Assembly (NCBI GenBank): GCA_011033025.1
Contig: WFMF01000638.1
Span: 19,608-83,607 of the forward strand
Origin: Beroe forskalii
Lineage: Eukaryota; Ctenophora; Nuda; Beroida; Beroidae
Length of the DNA: 64,000 bases
Reading direction: 5' to 3'
A program made the position numbers and the translations under genes. Positions 1 through 12,148 of the stretch are shown in pieces. Positions within the stretch are counted from its first letter, which is position 1. Every line of letters starts with the position of its first letter. The notes under the pieces are model-generated. The model did no database searches. It worked only from the letters and a program-made list of their open reading frames with translations, and was not told where the DNA came from.

Positions 1-2138
1 CAGGTTTTCTTTAAAATTGACGAACATTGATTGACAAACAACGAACAATTGCTAAATTTGGCGTTATATCCCCATTTGGTTTCTCGTTGGTTTCGCAATG
101 AATTGAGTGTAGCCTGGGATAGATTGGTCAACTCTCAGGGATTGGATCGACGCAAATTGGCTGGAAGTTTGCAGCTATTGGCTTATTGGGGCTTAGGTGG
201 ATGAATGGCATATATCGACCGAAGCTTCGGCCGATTGATGATCAATAGATTGTTTGATCAAATAGTTCGAATATGTACTGTACGCGCGCCGCGCTGCGCG
301 CTAAATTAGAATGCTCACAGCAAATGATGATCTGGGAAAAATGCAAAATTCCGCGCGCTACATACAAGACTGGTAAATTACTAAATATAAGTCATCGGCC
401 ACACAATATCAGTTAACATCTGCTAGGCCGTGTTAAATTGCTTGAAAGTTATACATAATTGAACAGCCCCAACGCATAGGATATGCAATCGTTATACTGT
501 GATATGCTACGCAAATCAAAATATAACCAGTTATGCAAGCGCCACAATATATGCGATTAAAATTCTGCATATATTACATATGTGATGTTTATAATGACAG
601 CCAACGTCAATCCTTATAAGGCGAAGATTACACACAAATGATACAACTCAGTAGCAACAATTTTGTACATTTTATCGATACACTGCTGAGTCAAATGGAA
701 TGTATATAAAATGACCTACCGTTCTTAAAAATACGCGGAATTAAGAACATGGTGTATATGCACATGAATATTATGTACGTGTCAGCAAAGATTATGGTTT
801 ATGCAACGTGCTAAATTATGGTATTTTGTGTACTTTATGCGTGTACGTGTCTATTCAAATGTGTCTATTTAAACTTGTATATAGTGCTTACTGTGTCTGT
901 CTTGGTGTGCGTACGTGAATGTAGGTATTAAGTGTATCACGGAAATACATACAATACAGTCTGTCTGCGCAAAGACACATATTTTGTGTTTTCACTCCTT
1001 CAGGTTTATAGCACTATGTAGGTATATACAGTAATACTAACGTGGGTATTATATATACTATATACCTATGTGACATTACTCATCACTTGAGCAAGGAGCT
1101 GAACTTAGAGCCGTCTCGTCAAAAATATGTATGTGTTTAGCAAATAGCATAATGATGGGAGCTACGTCAGTATTGAAACGTGGTTGGTTTTAAGTTATTT
1201 TTGTCAACTGCACAGGGATAATTTGGCAAAAGTTGACGTAATCTCGATTCGATCTAACCAAGAAGTAACTTTGTATCGTCATAGAAACGTGAATTCTTGA
1301 CTTTCCAAGGTGCCAATTTAGCCCTTTCGGCTTTCACTCTTTCAATAATCATGTTTGGTGGAATGAATTCAAAATGAATGAAGTCTGTAATTTGTTATTG
1401 AAGAATAATTAAGGTATTTATTACTGAAGCGACTTACCCAATTCCGAACCAATCCATGGTGATACTCTGTACTTCTTCTCTCCTTCTTACATAGACCTAT
1501 AAGAAGTACACTTTTATTTAACTTATTAAGTTATTGAGTAATTGGCTTTTCTTTAATTAACCGGCCTTTAGCATTAAAGACAAAACGACTCTGAAATTTT
1601 GTCCATAAGGCCGGTTATGAAAGGGCCGTTAAATAAAGGTACAGTAAGGTCAATATGGTACATCATCAAATTAATACTTTAATATTCGTTCGTGATTTGA
1701 GTAAAAGAGAACGATACATTCATTCCCTTATTCCGCTTTGATTTGGGAACTCAACAGGAATTAAGAATAAAACAATAATCGGCATGTTGCTAGGGAGCGT
1801 TGTCTTGATTCTCCCTGGTCAGCACATGAATTATGTGACGTCATTATCACAGATTAGCGTGACTAAATTAGAGAAGTTCAGCCACTTATTGTTTGTAAGA
1901 CACCTCTAATGTCCCCTTCATGCACTTACAGACACAGTAATGCATCTTAATGCTTCTTGATAAGTGCTAAAAGCATCATCACACGACAAATTCACTGGCC
2001 GCTGTTTCAAAAAATTCTTCATTTCATCTTGTTGGTACAACAATTCTTCGAACGTCTGCCTTGTTTCATATTCACATTTTGTTGAACGCAACTCCACTGG
2101 AACAACTCCAAAGAGTAAACCAGTGAAGTATTTACACC
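1..2138. other. Upstream region without a recognised gene
   Basis: No exon could be supported on either strand. The stretch is AT-rich. The only structure I noted is a short inverted-repeat element near 1550-1645, listed separately. The promoter and 5' UTR of the secreted kringle gene starting at 2139 should lie at the right-hand end, but I see no decisive core promoter motif. Confidence 0.5.
1548..1645. repeat. Short GGCCGG inverted-repeat element, copy 1
   Basis: The left side reads CTTTAATTAACCGGCCTTTA. The right side carries AAGGCCGGTT and then GGGCCGTTAAATAAAGG, so the ends can pair. A related, more degenerate and longer sequence lies at about 43550-43715, with GTCCAAAAGGCGG, GGGCCGGTT and AATAAAGGCC motifs, and a fragment is near 24150. 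This looks like a small non-autonomous palindromic repeat family (MITE-like). No coding capacity. Confidence 0.5.
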
Positions 2139-2331
2139 ATGTATCCTTTGCTACTTCTCCTCATCAGCACCTTCACCTCCCGTGTTTGGTGCGGCTACCC
2201 TCCCGGCTACTACCTCAGAACAGGGGCTCCGGGAGCGACTTTCTTTCCCCCACAGCCCCCTGGATTTTTAACCGAAATCCCGGCTGCAAAGTTCACCCCT
2301 CCCCCTGAGACAATTATTCCACACCCGCCCG
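2139..2331 (+). CDS. Exon 1: signal peptide and Pro-rich linker of the kringle protein
   Basis: The ATG at 2139 opens a hydrophobic Leu-rich segment ending in a plausible cleavage region (SRVWC-GY), followed by a Pro/Gly-rich linker. The donor CCCG|GTATAT leaves phase 1, which fits the next acceptor CTCAG at 2551-2555. An overlapping ORF from 1964 in another frame lacks these properties. Confidence 0.75.
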
Positions 2332-5300
2332 GTATATAACTTTAACTTTAAACTTTACAACACTACTTCATACAATGAAATTCGAGGATTATATTAGTGG
2401 GAAGTGTGAGAGTTGGATCTGTAATAGATGGATTATACAATTATACCTAGCATCAAGGGAGAGGGGGTCTTCAAATGAATATATGCATCATTTTATTGTA
2501 ACAAGTACAACTACTTTAACTATACTCCAAATAACCTAACTGAGCAATTTCTCAGCGGTGTGCGGTGAGCTTTGGAAGGGAGGTTGCGAAGAGACAAATT
2601 TCCTTCCTGGCCTCACCAGCGAGTACACTGTGAAATCAGAGGGCGTCGATGTGACGGACTGCCGGCAACAATGCGAGAAGATCGAGGATTGTGCACTCTT
2701 TGCAGTGGAGAAAACGCTGAATTTCGATTTGGTTCACTGTCATTTCTTTACTGCAGCAGCGCTGGAGAAGTGTACCTTTAACTACATGCCGGACATCTAT
2801 ACTATGTACAGTGTGACAGAATGCCTTGATCAAAGTAAGTACTTTCCTCTTCTGTTTCCTTTACCTCTTCATTCCACATTCTGTTTTGTTCCAGTTTAAT
2901 GCCAGTCAATGACTGGCAGAACACTGGCAGCCAGTGTTCTTCCAGTCAATAGTTTGGTGAGCAATCAATGTGAGAGAACTTTTTCCACGAGTGAACGAGT
3001 TATTAGGTGTATTTCAAAAGTCAATCAATTCACCATTTCACTCTAGTAAGAGCGTGATTACCAGTAAACTAGTTCATCACACTTTTTATCACATTATTCC
3101 AGTGTACATTGTACATTCTAGCGTACCAAATGTGTAAATAAATCAGTGTGTTTCCTTCAGGTGACGCAAGGACCACTGGAGATTGCTTCAAAGGTGACGG
3201 GTCCTCATACAGAGGGAAAGTTAATACAACTGTAGATGGTTTCACGTGCCAGAAGTGGAGCGAACAATCACCAGTTTCCCATCAGTATACCCCGGAAATG
3301 TACGTATACAAATAGCATGACAGTTTTTAACTAACATTATGGACATGAACCCCCCTTGGGAGTGTAGGACTGTAGGAGTAGTTGGTACCAATACGTCTAC
3401 GCTCTACATACTTATATTGGATGTTTTTCGCATTTCATGCAACGAAGCAACCGGCACAATTCGAATGAGCCAAGTTTGGTACTTTCTAGCACTATAACTT
3501 ACTAGTGGCAATATCCAGTAGTACTATAGCCACCCTTTTGATAAACTTGACTCCCAGGTATCCTGACAGTGGACTTGAGGAGAACTACTGTAGGAACCCG
3601 GACGGAGTGAGGGAGACTCCTTGGTGCCACACGACCAATGGGATGAGAACGACCTCCTGTGGAATTCCACCTTGTGAACTGGAAGCCAGCAGACTTCAGG
3701 GCAACCTTTCCTCAGTCGATGCAACAGGTAAGAGAAGTACCCATATTCCATAATTATCATTTACTGCAAACATCATCGAGGTTTTAATTACCTATACTTA
3801 AAAGCTGTTTTAAATTCTCAATCTTCAGCATCATGAGATCAGAATATTCTTCTTCGTGTATCTATAATGTATTATCAGCATGTTTTATTCTTCTTAGCAT
3901 TATGAATAGTACTGTGTATTTATTTACAGAGCAATCGGTTATAATAACACCATACATGGCACTCCAGTCAAGCGACAGAGGTTAGTGATTTTTTCAAGTT
4001 AATAACAATCTTTATCATCGAGCATTGCTCAGATCAATAATTCCGAATGCCATTGAGTCCAGGGCCCCAGGGGTGGATCTTTAATGGACTTTTTGGGGAT
4101 GGGGGGTCACAACCCCCAAATCTTCTGCTGTGGGGTTGTAGCTAAAGATAGTGGGGTGGTCGATTTCAGTTCTCAAGTTTTCAACGAAAAATTGTAAAAG
4201 AAGTTCGTCTAAAGGTCAGGCTAATTGTCTCCATTTCCCGAAATTTTTACGGGCTTTGCCTTCCTAAAACTCCCACAAGTGGCTCTGCTCCTGGATCCCG
4301 CTGGGGGCTGTGCCTCCAGACCCCTGCCACAGCTCACTAAGTGACGCTGAGCACTGTTTCGCTTACCACGAACCCCCACTCCCCCAGCTTAGGTTCACTC
4401 CTGGATCAAGTCCAAATTTTTATTAAATAAAACTTAATGATAGGAGGCCAGGAGGGTTACTGGGAATGAACCAGAAACCAGCAGGGATAACTCACACAAT
4501 ACATATTCAGGCAGGGGGAGGGGTGTTTCAAATGATAATAGCGAGTACAGCTACGGGCTACGGCAAACTTGACTTTAAAAGAACTTAAGGATGAAATTAT
4601 GAAAAGTGATTAGGTAAGTAATATGTAAACGATCTCTAAGCAATGTTAGTTTCTTGAAAACCAATTTAATTTTCTAACTTCCTAGAGTCCCATTACGCTG
4701 GGTACAGCATGGATGGGGACCCTGCAACGTATTCAAGCACAGAAATAGGACCCAATGAATGGATAGGATACTTGTTTGAGAAGCAGTATCACATTACCTA
4801 TGTTGAAATCATATTTCAAGAGAGGTAATTTACTGAATTGACAATGGAAGTGGTTTGATCTGTAGCATTTAATGAATTTGATGACATGAAACAATAACTG
4901 AACGGCATTTAGATTTTTAACTTTTTAAACGCCTGATAAAAGAAAGATTTTTGTATAGACGTGAACGATCAATCATCAAAGTATTATAATGTAGATTTGG
5001 ATTTTAAATGATTGAATATAGATGGTCAGTTAAAACACCGACTTATTAATCAAATATGATTTCAGTGAGACAGCTATAGCTCTTGGTGAATCAGTGGTAG
5101 ATTATTTGGATGTTATGGCAAGAAAAGACTCGTCGGACAGAGAGTAATTTATTTACTTAAATAGTTTACTTAAAGTGTAAAGCTACTGTTGGGTGGAGAA
5201 GTTTGAAAAGCACTAGGTGTATTTAATTCTCAATTGAATAAAAACAATATATATCTAAATAGAGATTTAGTGGTGAAATACATAAATCTACATGCCAAAT

Positions 5301-8300
5301 TTTCAGTGTGGAATGGCCAGTTGGAAATCAAAACGATATTGAAGTTGAGTACATAGCACTTCTGGACAAAGAAGAGTGCAATCTTATTTACAAAACGCCA
5401 CATGAAGACAAGATTAACCAGACTCGAGTGACATACTCGTGTGAAGCAATCGATTGGTTCTGGTGTGTTTGTTAGGAGCAGTGCAGAGCATCTGCCCCTC
5501 CAGGTTGCAGAACTTACCATTTATGGAGAGCCGTATCATCGCTTCCGATACTCAGGTTGGATATTAAGTTGCATCAAATGACCATTTTTTGGTGCAAAAT
5601 CCACAGAGCACACGCCACCACTTACGCGAGTGACGGTGGCAGCTCTCCATTGCAGAGAGCTCTGCTGAGACCAATCTGGCTGCACTCTAGCAAGCTAGAA
5701 ACCCCTACCTGGGTGCCAGATGCTGGAACCACCAAATGGCCATGTTGAGTTTAACTTGCTTGATGTACTAACAAGCATCAACTACACATAGCAAACATGA
5801 AAATTTATTGATTCAAAGGTTGCATATACTCATAATTTAGAATAGGATTTCTAGAAATTGCATTTTATATTAGCTGATAAGTGTTTAAGCAGATTTAAGT
5901 TGTTTCTATATCCTTTTCCTGCGGCTTACAGGTTATGAGCTAAACACAGAGGAAAATGCTAAAAACGACCTTCATTTTCGGTACAATTTGAAGTTGGATG
6001 GTTCATTAAATGATAATGTCATTATCATAAAGGTTTGAATGTAGAAGGTATCATAGAATTCCTATACAGTATTCATTTCTTGAGCTTATGATGATGTCCC
6101 ACTCAATCCCCTCAGGCATCAATATTAGAATAAGTTCATCAACATCAACCAAATGTAATACTAATAACGGTATTTTTTCCCTCCCCATTGGCCTTTTTGT
6201 AAAACAAAAAGGCAAATAGGAGGGTTGGCAGAGATCGTGGTCTGGGAGGGTGAGAAATGGAATATGTGTATATCAGGTCCAGTTTTGCAATACAACTACT
6301 GTAATTTCTGGAAAGTGCCCGGATTGCTCCTTTATAATATCAGTCGCGAAAATGTCCCTCCGTCCGTCCGTCCCTCCGGCCGTCCCTCCCTCCGTTTGTC
6401 CCCATATCTCATAAATATTCAAAATAAAGAATTTCTTGATTCATGGAGCTATCGGTTTTCAAATCTTATAGGTTGATCTGGCCCATCTGTGCCGCATGCT
6501 CGAACTCCTAAATTATGATAAGTTTTAAATCTAATTAGGCTGTTGAAGAATTCGTGCCTTAAAAAGTTAAAATCTTAGTTATGAGTTGGGCGGTGGATTG
6601 GAGGTAAAGGCTTCGGTTTTGTACTAGGTTTAGTACCAAACTGCACAACTATTAGACTTTTTGCTGAATTCGACTAATTTTGAGAATCCTGTTCGCTGTG
6701 ACAGACGAATATTGCTTTTTGGAACAAGAGACATTGAAACAGAAAACAAAAGCACGAAATTTGAAAATCAGATGAAAAGTGATATCAAATTAGTATAAAC
6801 ATTCAAGAAAATACATCGCGTGAATAAACGGTGACACAATTTGATGCGAAACGTAAACCAATTCAACAAAATGGCGCGAAATCTACAACGAACTGAGTAC
6901 AACAACGAACGTGCGCGCACGAATTTTAGAAGAAATGGCACGTGCCAATTCGTGTCCTCAGTGGTCACGTGCAGCACGCGCATCGGAACAATATGACTTC
7001 ATAACGACTGCGTTTTGTATTATCTTATTTTGATGCTTAGGTCACATCAAGCAATTCTGTACTGTAGGAAATTAAGCGCCTGCATGGAGGTGCCTGTTGT
7101 AGGAACAACAATAATCGTGTCGGTGCAGGCGCAATTCTTGTTCATTAATTACTTACTCCAGGATTATTGCCCATATTACTTACCCTGTTTTACTGTTTTT
7201 CAATTCAAGCATTTTTAGCTATTAAATTGCTGCAGGAAAACAGTCAATATCTTGAATTCTACCGAGCATACAATGTGCTTATTTTCGTGATGACTCTTCA
7301 TAGAGAACGAAAAGGGAAAACACACCAGTGGATATCAATGAACCCTACTGAAGGATTACTAGTTAGTTGAAACTTTAAAAGAAAACTATTTTCAATTTAG
7401 ATTTTCCTATCTCTTATTACTTTTTAGTTTCCAAAGAGGGAATTTGCATCTCAAAGACGGGCAATTTGCTTCTTCTTTTGCGGTCACCAGTTTCTAGTGC
7501 AATTTGCATTAAAAGTTTACAAAATGTAAGGGAATGTTATATCTGAAGGGAGAGTTACAATCTGAATTCTGAAAGTTAGAAGAACTGAAATCGAAGAACT
7601 ACCCATGAATATGAATGACATGTCATGATAGTGCAACTTTATGTCGTATGTTACATAGAATGCACTATAGGTACTATATTTTGCAATTACCAAATTTACA
7701 AGAGATACATCTAAAGATCTATGTGTTACTAATACCTTTAATCTTTATGCTTTTATACTCTCTTTCAGATGTAATATTCATGCAACTGATGAAAATTTCA
7801 GCTTTAGCTTAATTCAAGTTGCCCTGTTCTATTTTTTGCTTAAAAAGGTACCTTACCTCAAAAGGTTGGAGGGTGCCCATACTTCTTTTTCCCGTACATA
7901 CCTGGAGTGTGTGATGGTACAAAAACAGAGAATCAATACAACACATGGTTCATCCATTTCTCAAAAACTGGACTTCAAGTTTACTGTGATTCAATTCTGC
8001 TATACAGGTTACCATAATCTAATCTTTGTGAGGAATGATCTTGGAAGTTGTTACAAAACAATTTAACATTTCTTATATTTATTTGCCCCTAATATTGAAA
8101 TGAAATTGAAGAAAAGTTCCTAAATGAGCAAAAAAAATTAAAGCTGTGCACAAAATCAAGTAAAAATGAAAAATAACCTGATAGACTAAAAATAGTAGAG
8201 AGTTGCTGTATATGTTAATATTCAATAAATATATTTTGTTTCAGGGTTCAAAATTGGCAGGAAGTCTGTAATTCTCTAACTGTGGATAATCATGAAATCT

Positions 8301-11300
8301 ATGTAACCTCTATGGTAAGAGTTTTGAAAGATTGTTTTTCCAGCTCACAAGCCACTTCGCACATCGTATTGAGTGTACCTGCACACAGAACACCACATGA
8401 CTGAACTACATGACAATATCCAAAGGTTTAGAAGCTAAATCATCTAGCCATTTCGTGCATTTCCATGTCATGCAGGTTTTCTAGTCATATGATATAATAA
8501 AGTTAATAAAGAGTTAAATGCTAATTCTAATACTTGATTTTCTTTCACTTCAGGTCACAAGCACCACACATGAATTCTATGTCCATCATGAGCCTGGCCT
8601 CATTGATATTTCGACTTTCCCACTTGGTGGTAAGACAAAATTATCTCAATAATTATAATTCCATATTTCATGCTTATAATGAGAGCAATAATACTTTAAA
8701 GCTTTAATGAGAGCAATAATTGATTTTAATTAGTGCCCAAGGTAATACCGTCACCAATCATTTTGACAGTTAAGGAAAATGGTTTGACTTAGCAACTAGT
8801 AACATCACAGTCCACAATTAATCAATTGAAATTCAGACTACCACTTAACTGGGTCTGGAAAAATGCGGCAGAAAATTTTCAATGAAGGGTGCAAATCATT
8901 AGCAAATGACTTGATATCAGCAAAATGCAAATCTGTAATATCAGCAAGAACTACAGACAAACAGGTAATTTGTACAATAGTCCTTGTCTGATCTTATTAG
9001 CATTTTTCTTCCATTCTACTTACAGGATTACTGATTGATGAATGAGAAATATTATTTGATATTATAATAGTAATATAGTAACAAACCACATAACAACATA
9101 ACAGTAGGTACTGTAATGAACTCAAATATCTGCCAGTCAAAAATGTATACCTATGATTTAACAATTAGGAACTTTTTGGGATGATTCTTATTTTTAGTGT
9201 AATTAATTCTCTCTATTTTCCCAGATTCGAACTATCCAAGACACAATTTTGACTGAATTCGAAACCTCCTTGCACTGGGGAGTGATGAAACAGCAAATCA
9301 TCTACACGAAAAAGCTTGACCTAATAGATAAATATAATATCACAGTAAGTTAGCAGTAGTTAAAAACATAATGCAAAATTGAAAAATTGTGACACTTATA
9401 TGTCTCTTAAAACATAAGCATACCTTATGATATGAAAATAATGGCAAACCTATATTTAATGACTAAGTTAACAATTAGAGTTCAGATAAGACCTGGCAAT
9501 GAAAATCTTATATCTTGTCAAAGCATCTGATCAAAACATTTTCCATACAGTAGTAGACACAAAAACACAATGAATTGTATGTACAAGTCAATTATGTAAC
9601 TTAGTTTAGAGAAATCATAATTCAGGTACATCTGGAAGAACACTACCCTAAGTTTTTGTCCAGCACTATTGGAAAGGAATTCTCGAAACAGAAAAGGCGA
9701 CAATTGATAGAAAAAGTTAAGGCAGCAGAGGAATTGAAGCGACATCATATCGCTAGAAATGTACTCAAAAAAGCAAGAAACTTTTATAGGATAAACATGC
9801 TCGAAGTCCTTAAATCATTTATGCAACACTTCACTGAAGTGGCTTTGCAATACCAGGTATATGGTAGCTTAATATCTTTATAATATGGTATGGTGCCATA
9901 ATTTCTTTAGGATGACCAATTACATCGAGACATAATAATGTGTTATTTCTTACCTGAGAGGCTAAGAAAAATTCAGAAAGACCTAAATTAATTACTTGAA
10001 TAAAAACCTGATCATAGAAGTAGGTACCCCATACAAAATCCTCTGAAGACTATACACTTTTTTTCATTTGCAGAATGGGTTTTGGGAAAAATCAACAAAA
10101 CAAGCTGCATTCATCTTTCGTTTGTTTAACCATTTTGCCAGTCCTCGATACAAACCAAACTTTTTATATAAGAGTTGATGGATTCAATGTGATGCACTTT
10201 TTAAAGATGTGATATTGGTATCTTTCATCTGTGCCATTCCTTGTGCCCATTTTTCTCCAGTGACCTTGCCCATTATTTCTGTTTAACCCATTCAAAACTT
10301 CTGCCAGTCAAATTTCCATTCATGGATTGTTACAGTAAATCATTGGCAGTGTTTATAGGTTCCATTATAGAAAGTATATACCTAAGTTAAATATTGATTC
10401 ATTCTTAGTTTACATAACATAATCAATAGTGGTATACCTACTTTACTTTGAGTTACATATACTTAGAGTAATAAATGTATCATTTTATCTTATTGTTTTA
10501 AAGTTTTCAATGCAATACTAATGCTTCAGGACTCAGAAATATTAAGAGACCTGCTTGAAGTGCCAGATATGTTTAATGAGTCGTCAGTTATCCACAATTT
10601 TGGAGACACTTTTAGGGAACAGCATTATGAAAATGATGGTATGTCATGTCTATTCCTTAGCATTTAGAAATCAAAACTATGCTCTACCTTTGTAGTGAGA
10701 TAAAAAATCTTACTTAGTCTCATTCATATGGGCCATGGAGTCCTGGGTGGCCCAGCCTTGCAGTTGTAAGCTGTGAGGGGCATGTGGGCCGAAACCCCTC
10801 CGTTTCCCTTTGTCACCTACATCGCAGATGGCAGGGAGACCTTAAAACTGTAGGGTAACCACTGATGATTCACAGTTTAGTATCTTCCGCCTCTTATGTC
10901 AATCCTTGAAGTAGAAAATCGATTACAGTATTTTGTTATGTTTGTAGTATACCCATACACCTCTATAGATAAGACATTGGATTTATGACTGCCACCCTCC
11001 CCCCACCCTCCTTTATGCTTGGATAGATCTAAGCATAAAGGAGGAGGAGGGGAGGGTGGGGGTCATGGACTAAGTGGCCCATATGAATGAGACTAAGTGA
11101 GATTTTTTTTAAATCTCACTGCATGAATAAAGTGTGTTGATCTTAAAGTGCAAACCAATTACATGATACAGTTCTTAAGTTTACAAAGTAGTGTGTGGTT
11201 TTGATATCTTCTTTGAGATTTCTGTGTTTCACTGCAATGATCAATCATACATATAAAACTTATCACTAATCCATTTCAGATAATGAAAATCAAGAAAACT

Positions 11301-11701
11301 TGTCAGAGAAATCTGAACATGGTGAAGATGATGGTGCATCACAACCAGCAGATCATGTTGTACATTCTTTTAATGGAGAGATAGTATCACATTTTCTCTA
11401 TTATCACAAATTAGATTATGGGTTAGAAGAGCCAGATAATCCACCATATACCACTTCTTATCTGCAACTGTTTACAGGAACTTTATCATGGCTTCCTGAA
11501 ATTGCAAATCATGGAGACATCTATTATAATTCACCAGATCAATTTGATGATAGCTTCTATTATGACTATGGGGCAGCTTACTATGGTTATGATGCACCTC
11601 CTGTAGCTGCACCACTGAAAGATTACAACTATCATAGTCATCAAACTGTTAAAGAAACAAGACAAGGTGATAGGAAATTACCCTCACTTAGAAGAATGTA
11701 A
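2139..11701 (+). CDS. Secreted PAN/apple-kringle-F5/8C multidomain protein (17 exons)
   Basis: Exons: 2139-2331, 2556-2834, 3161-3299, 3558-3727, 3930-3980, 4686-4824, 5066-5143, 5307-5555, 5932-6032, 7491-7525, 8245-8314, 8554-8629, 8837-8964, 9225-9344, 9626-9856, 10530-10638, 11280-11701. All introns are GT-AG and every phase matches, giving about 862 aa. Domains in order: signal peptide ([20 protein letters not shown]), Pro-rich linker, PAN/apple domain with about six Cys, one kringle split over exons 3-4, a discoidin/F5-8C-like domain over exons 5-8, then about 390 residues I do not recognise, with a Lys/Arg-rich helical stretch (exon 14) and an acidic, Tyr-rich tail ending before TAA at 11699. 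No transmembrane helix follows the signal peptide, so secretion is inferred. PAN, kringle and F5/8C domains usually bind proteins, glycans or lipids; no protease domain is present. One frameshift lies in exon 8 near 5446-5450. Confidence 0.82.
2556..2834 (+). CDS. Exon 2: PAN/apple domain
   Basis: The exon encodes about 92 residues with the Cys spacing of a PAN/apple domain: [20 protein letters not shown] is the classic central helix with its C-x3-C-x5-C pattern. Further Cys follow in VHCHFF, EKCTF and TECLDQ. Phase 1 on both sides makes it a symmetric, shuffle-compatible module. It ends at the consensus donor A|GTAAGT. Confidence 0.8.
3161..3727 (+). CDS. Exons 3-4: kringle domain
   Basis: Two exons (3161-3299 and 3558-3727) encode one kringle. 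Visible landmarks in order are [39 protein letters not shown] and SCGIPPCE. All six kringle cysteines are present, as are the NPDG and PWC signatures. The intron between the exons sits mid-domain in phase 2, as is common in kringle genes. The domain is followed by a short linker. Confidence 0.9.
3930..5555 (+). CDS. Exons 5-8: discoidin (F5/8 type C)-like domain, with a frameshift
   Basis: Four exons encode a galactose-binding-like beta-sandwich. They show [20 protein letters not shown], the [20 protein letters not shown] strand, and a closing [15 protein letters not shown] typical of F5/8C ends. Exon 8 (5307-5555) reads cleanly to TYSCEA, then would hit TAG at 5473. Skipping one base near 5446-5450 restores [14 protein letters not shown] and the correct phase for the next exon. 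So one extra base is present here, through sequencing error, polymorphism or a genuine lesion. Confidence 0.7.
3980..4440. repeat. Intronic GC-rich interspersed repeat
   Basis: The intron between exons 5 and 6 holds a G/C-rich block. It starts near CCCCAGGGGTGGATC (about 4065) and ends near CACTCCTGGATCAAG (about 4410), with imperfectly complementary ends and G-rich then C-rich interiors. It looks like a degenerate non-autonomous element and carries no ORF. Confidence 0.35.
6345..6400. repeat. CCGT/CCTC simple repeat in an intron
   Basis: A short imperfect run of tccgtccgtccctccggcc-type units lies in the long intron after exon 9 (6033-7490). The rest of that intron shows no other exon or element I can support. 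Confidence 0.6.
7491..7525 (+). CDS. 35-nt internal exon bridging the discoidin-like and C-terminal parts
   Basis: Exon 9 ends in phase 0 at 6032, but the exon at 8245 is open only if one base is supplied by an earlier exon in phase 2. This 35-nt segment solves that. It follows a strong pyrimidine tract and CACCAG, reads [11 protein letters not shown] in phase 0, and ends AAAAT|GTAAGG in phase 2, so the join is ...KM-VQNWQEV. The support is phase and splice signals only. Confidence 0.55.
10695..11118. mobile_element. MITE-like element with ~37-bp terminal inverted repeats
   Basis: The left end contains CTTAGTCTCATTCATATGGG and the right end is its reverse complement (CCCATATGAATGAGACTAAG). 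Outside these, AAAAAATCT pairs with AGATTTTTT. Inside, near 10985-11050, a hairpin pairs CCACCCTCCTTTATGCTT with AAGCATAAAGGAGG. It lies wholly in the intron between exons 15 and 16 of the kringle gene. There is no transposase, so it is non-autonomous. Confidence 0.7.
10737..10905 (+). repeat. Interspersed repeat (SINE-like), forward copy
   Basis: The segment begins GGAGTCCTGGGTGGCCCAGC and ends near CCACTGATGATTCACAG. It is clearly related to the reverse complement of about 11940-12122. The GTGGCTCAGCC-type motif near the start resembles a pol III A box, but I see no convincing B box, so the SINE assignment is tentative. It sits inside the MITE-like element. Confidence 0.5.
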
Positions 11702-11939
11702 CATTCTTCACAATCCATATAGCAATAACATTTATCATAAATTGAGTACTGAGTGTTGATAGAAAATTATGGATATGAAGTGTATAGCATGATTATGAAC
11801 ATGACTGTATTCGTTCTGCAAAGAAGATATGAAGTATTATTATACAAATATTTGAGCTACAGCTGGAGGCCAATGCCAGATTCAACATACTAATCCAAAG
11901 TCTTATCTATAAAGGTGAATGAGCATATGACAAACATAA

Positions 11940-12122
11940 AACAAAGAGTGGAGAAGGAAGAGAGTAGCCTGTGAATCATCAGCAGTTGCCTTGCAGTCGC
12001 AAGGTTCCCCCTTGTCAACTCAATGAGGTTTTCAATCAGCAGGTGACAAAAGAGAACAGAGAGGTTTTGGCCAATTATACCTCTCACAAGTTACAACTGC
12101 AAGGCTGAGCCACCCAGAACTC
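11940..12122 (-). repeat. Interspersed repeat (SINE-like), reverse copy
   Basis: Read on the minus strand it starts GGAGTTCTGGGTGGCTCAGC, continues CTTGCAGTTGTAA and ends near CTGATGATTCACAGG. This matches the copy at 10737-10905 in order and spacing with many substitutions. It lies just 3' of the kringle gene. Confidence 0.5.
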
Positions 12123-12148
12123 CGGAATTCTGAGTTTAGCGGCTTGCC

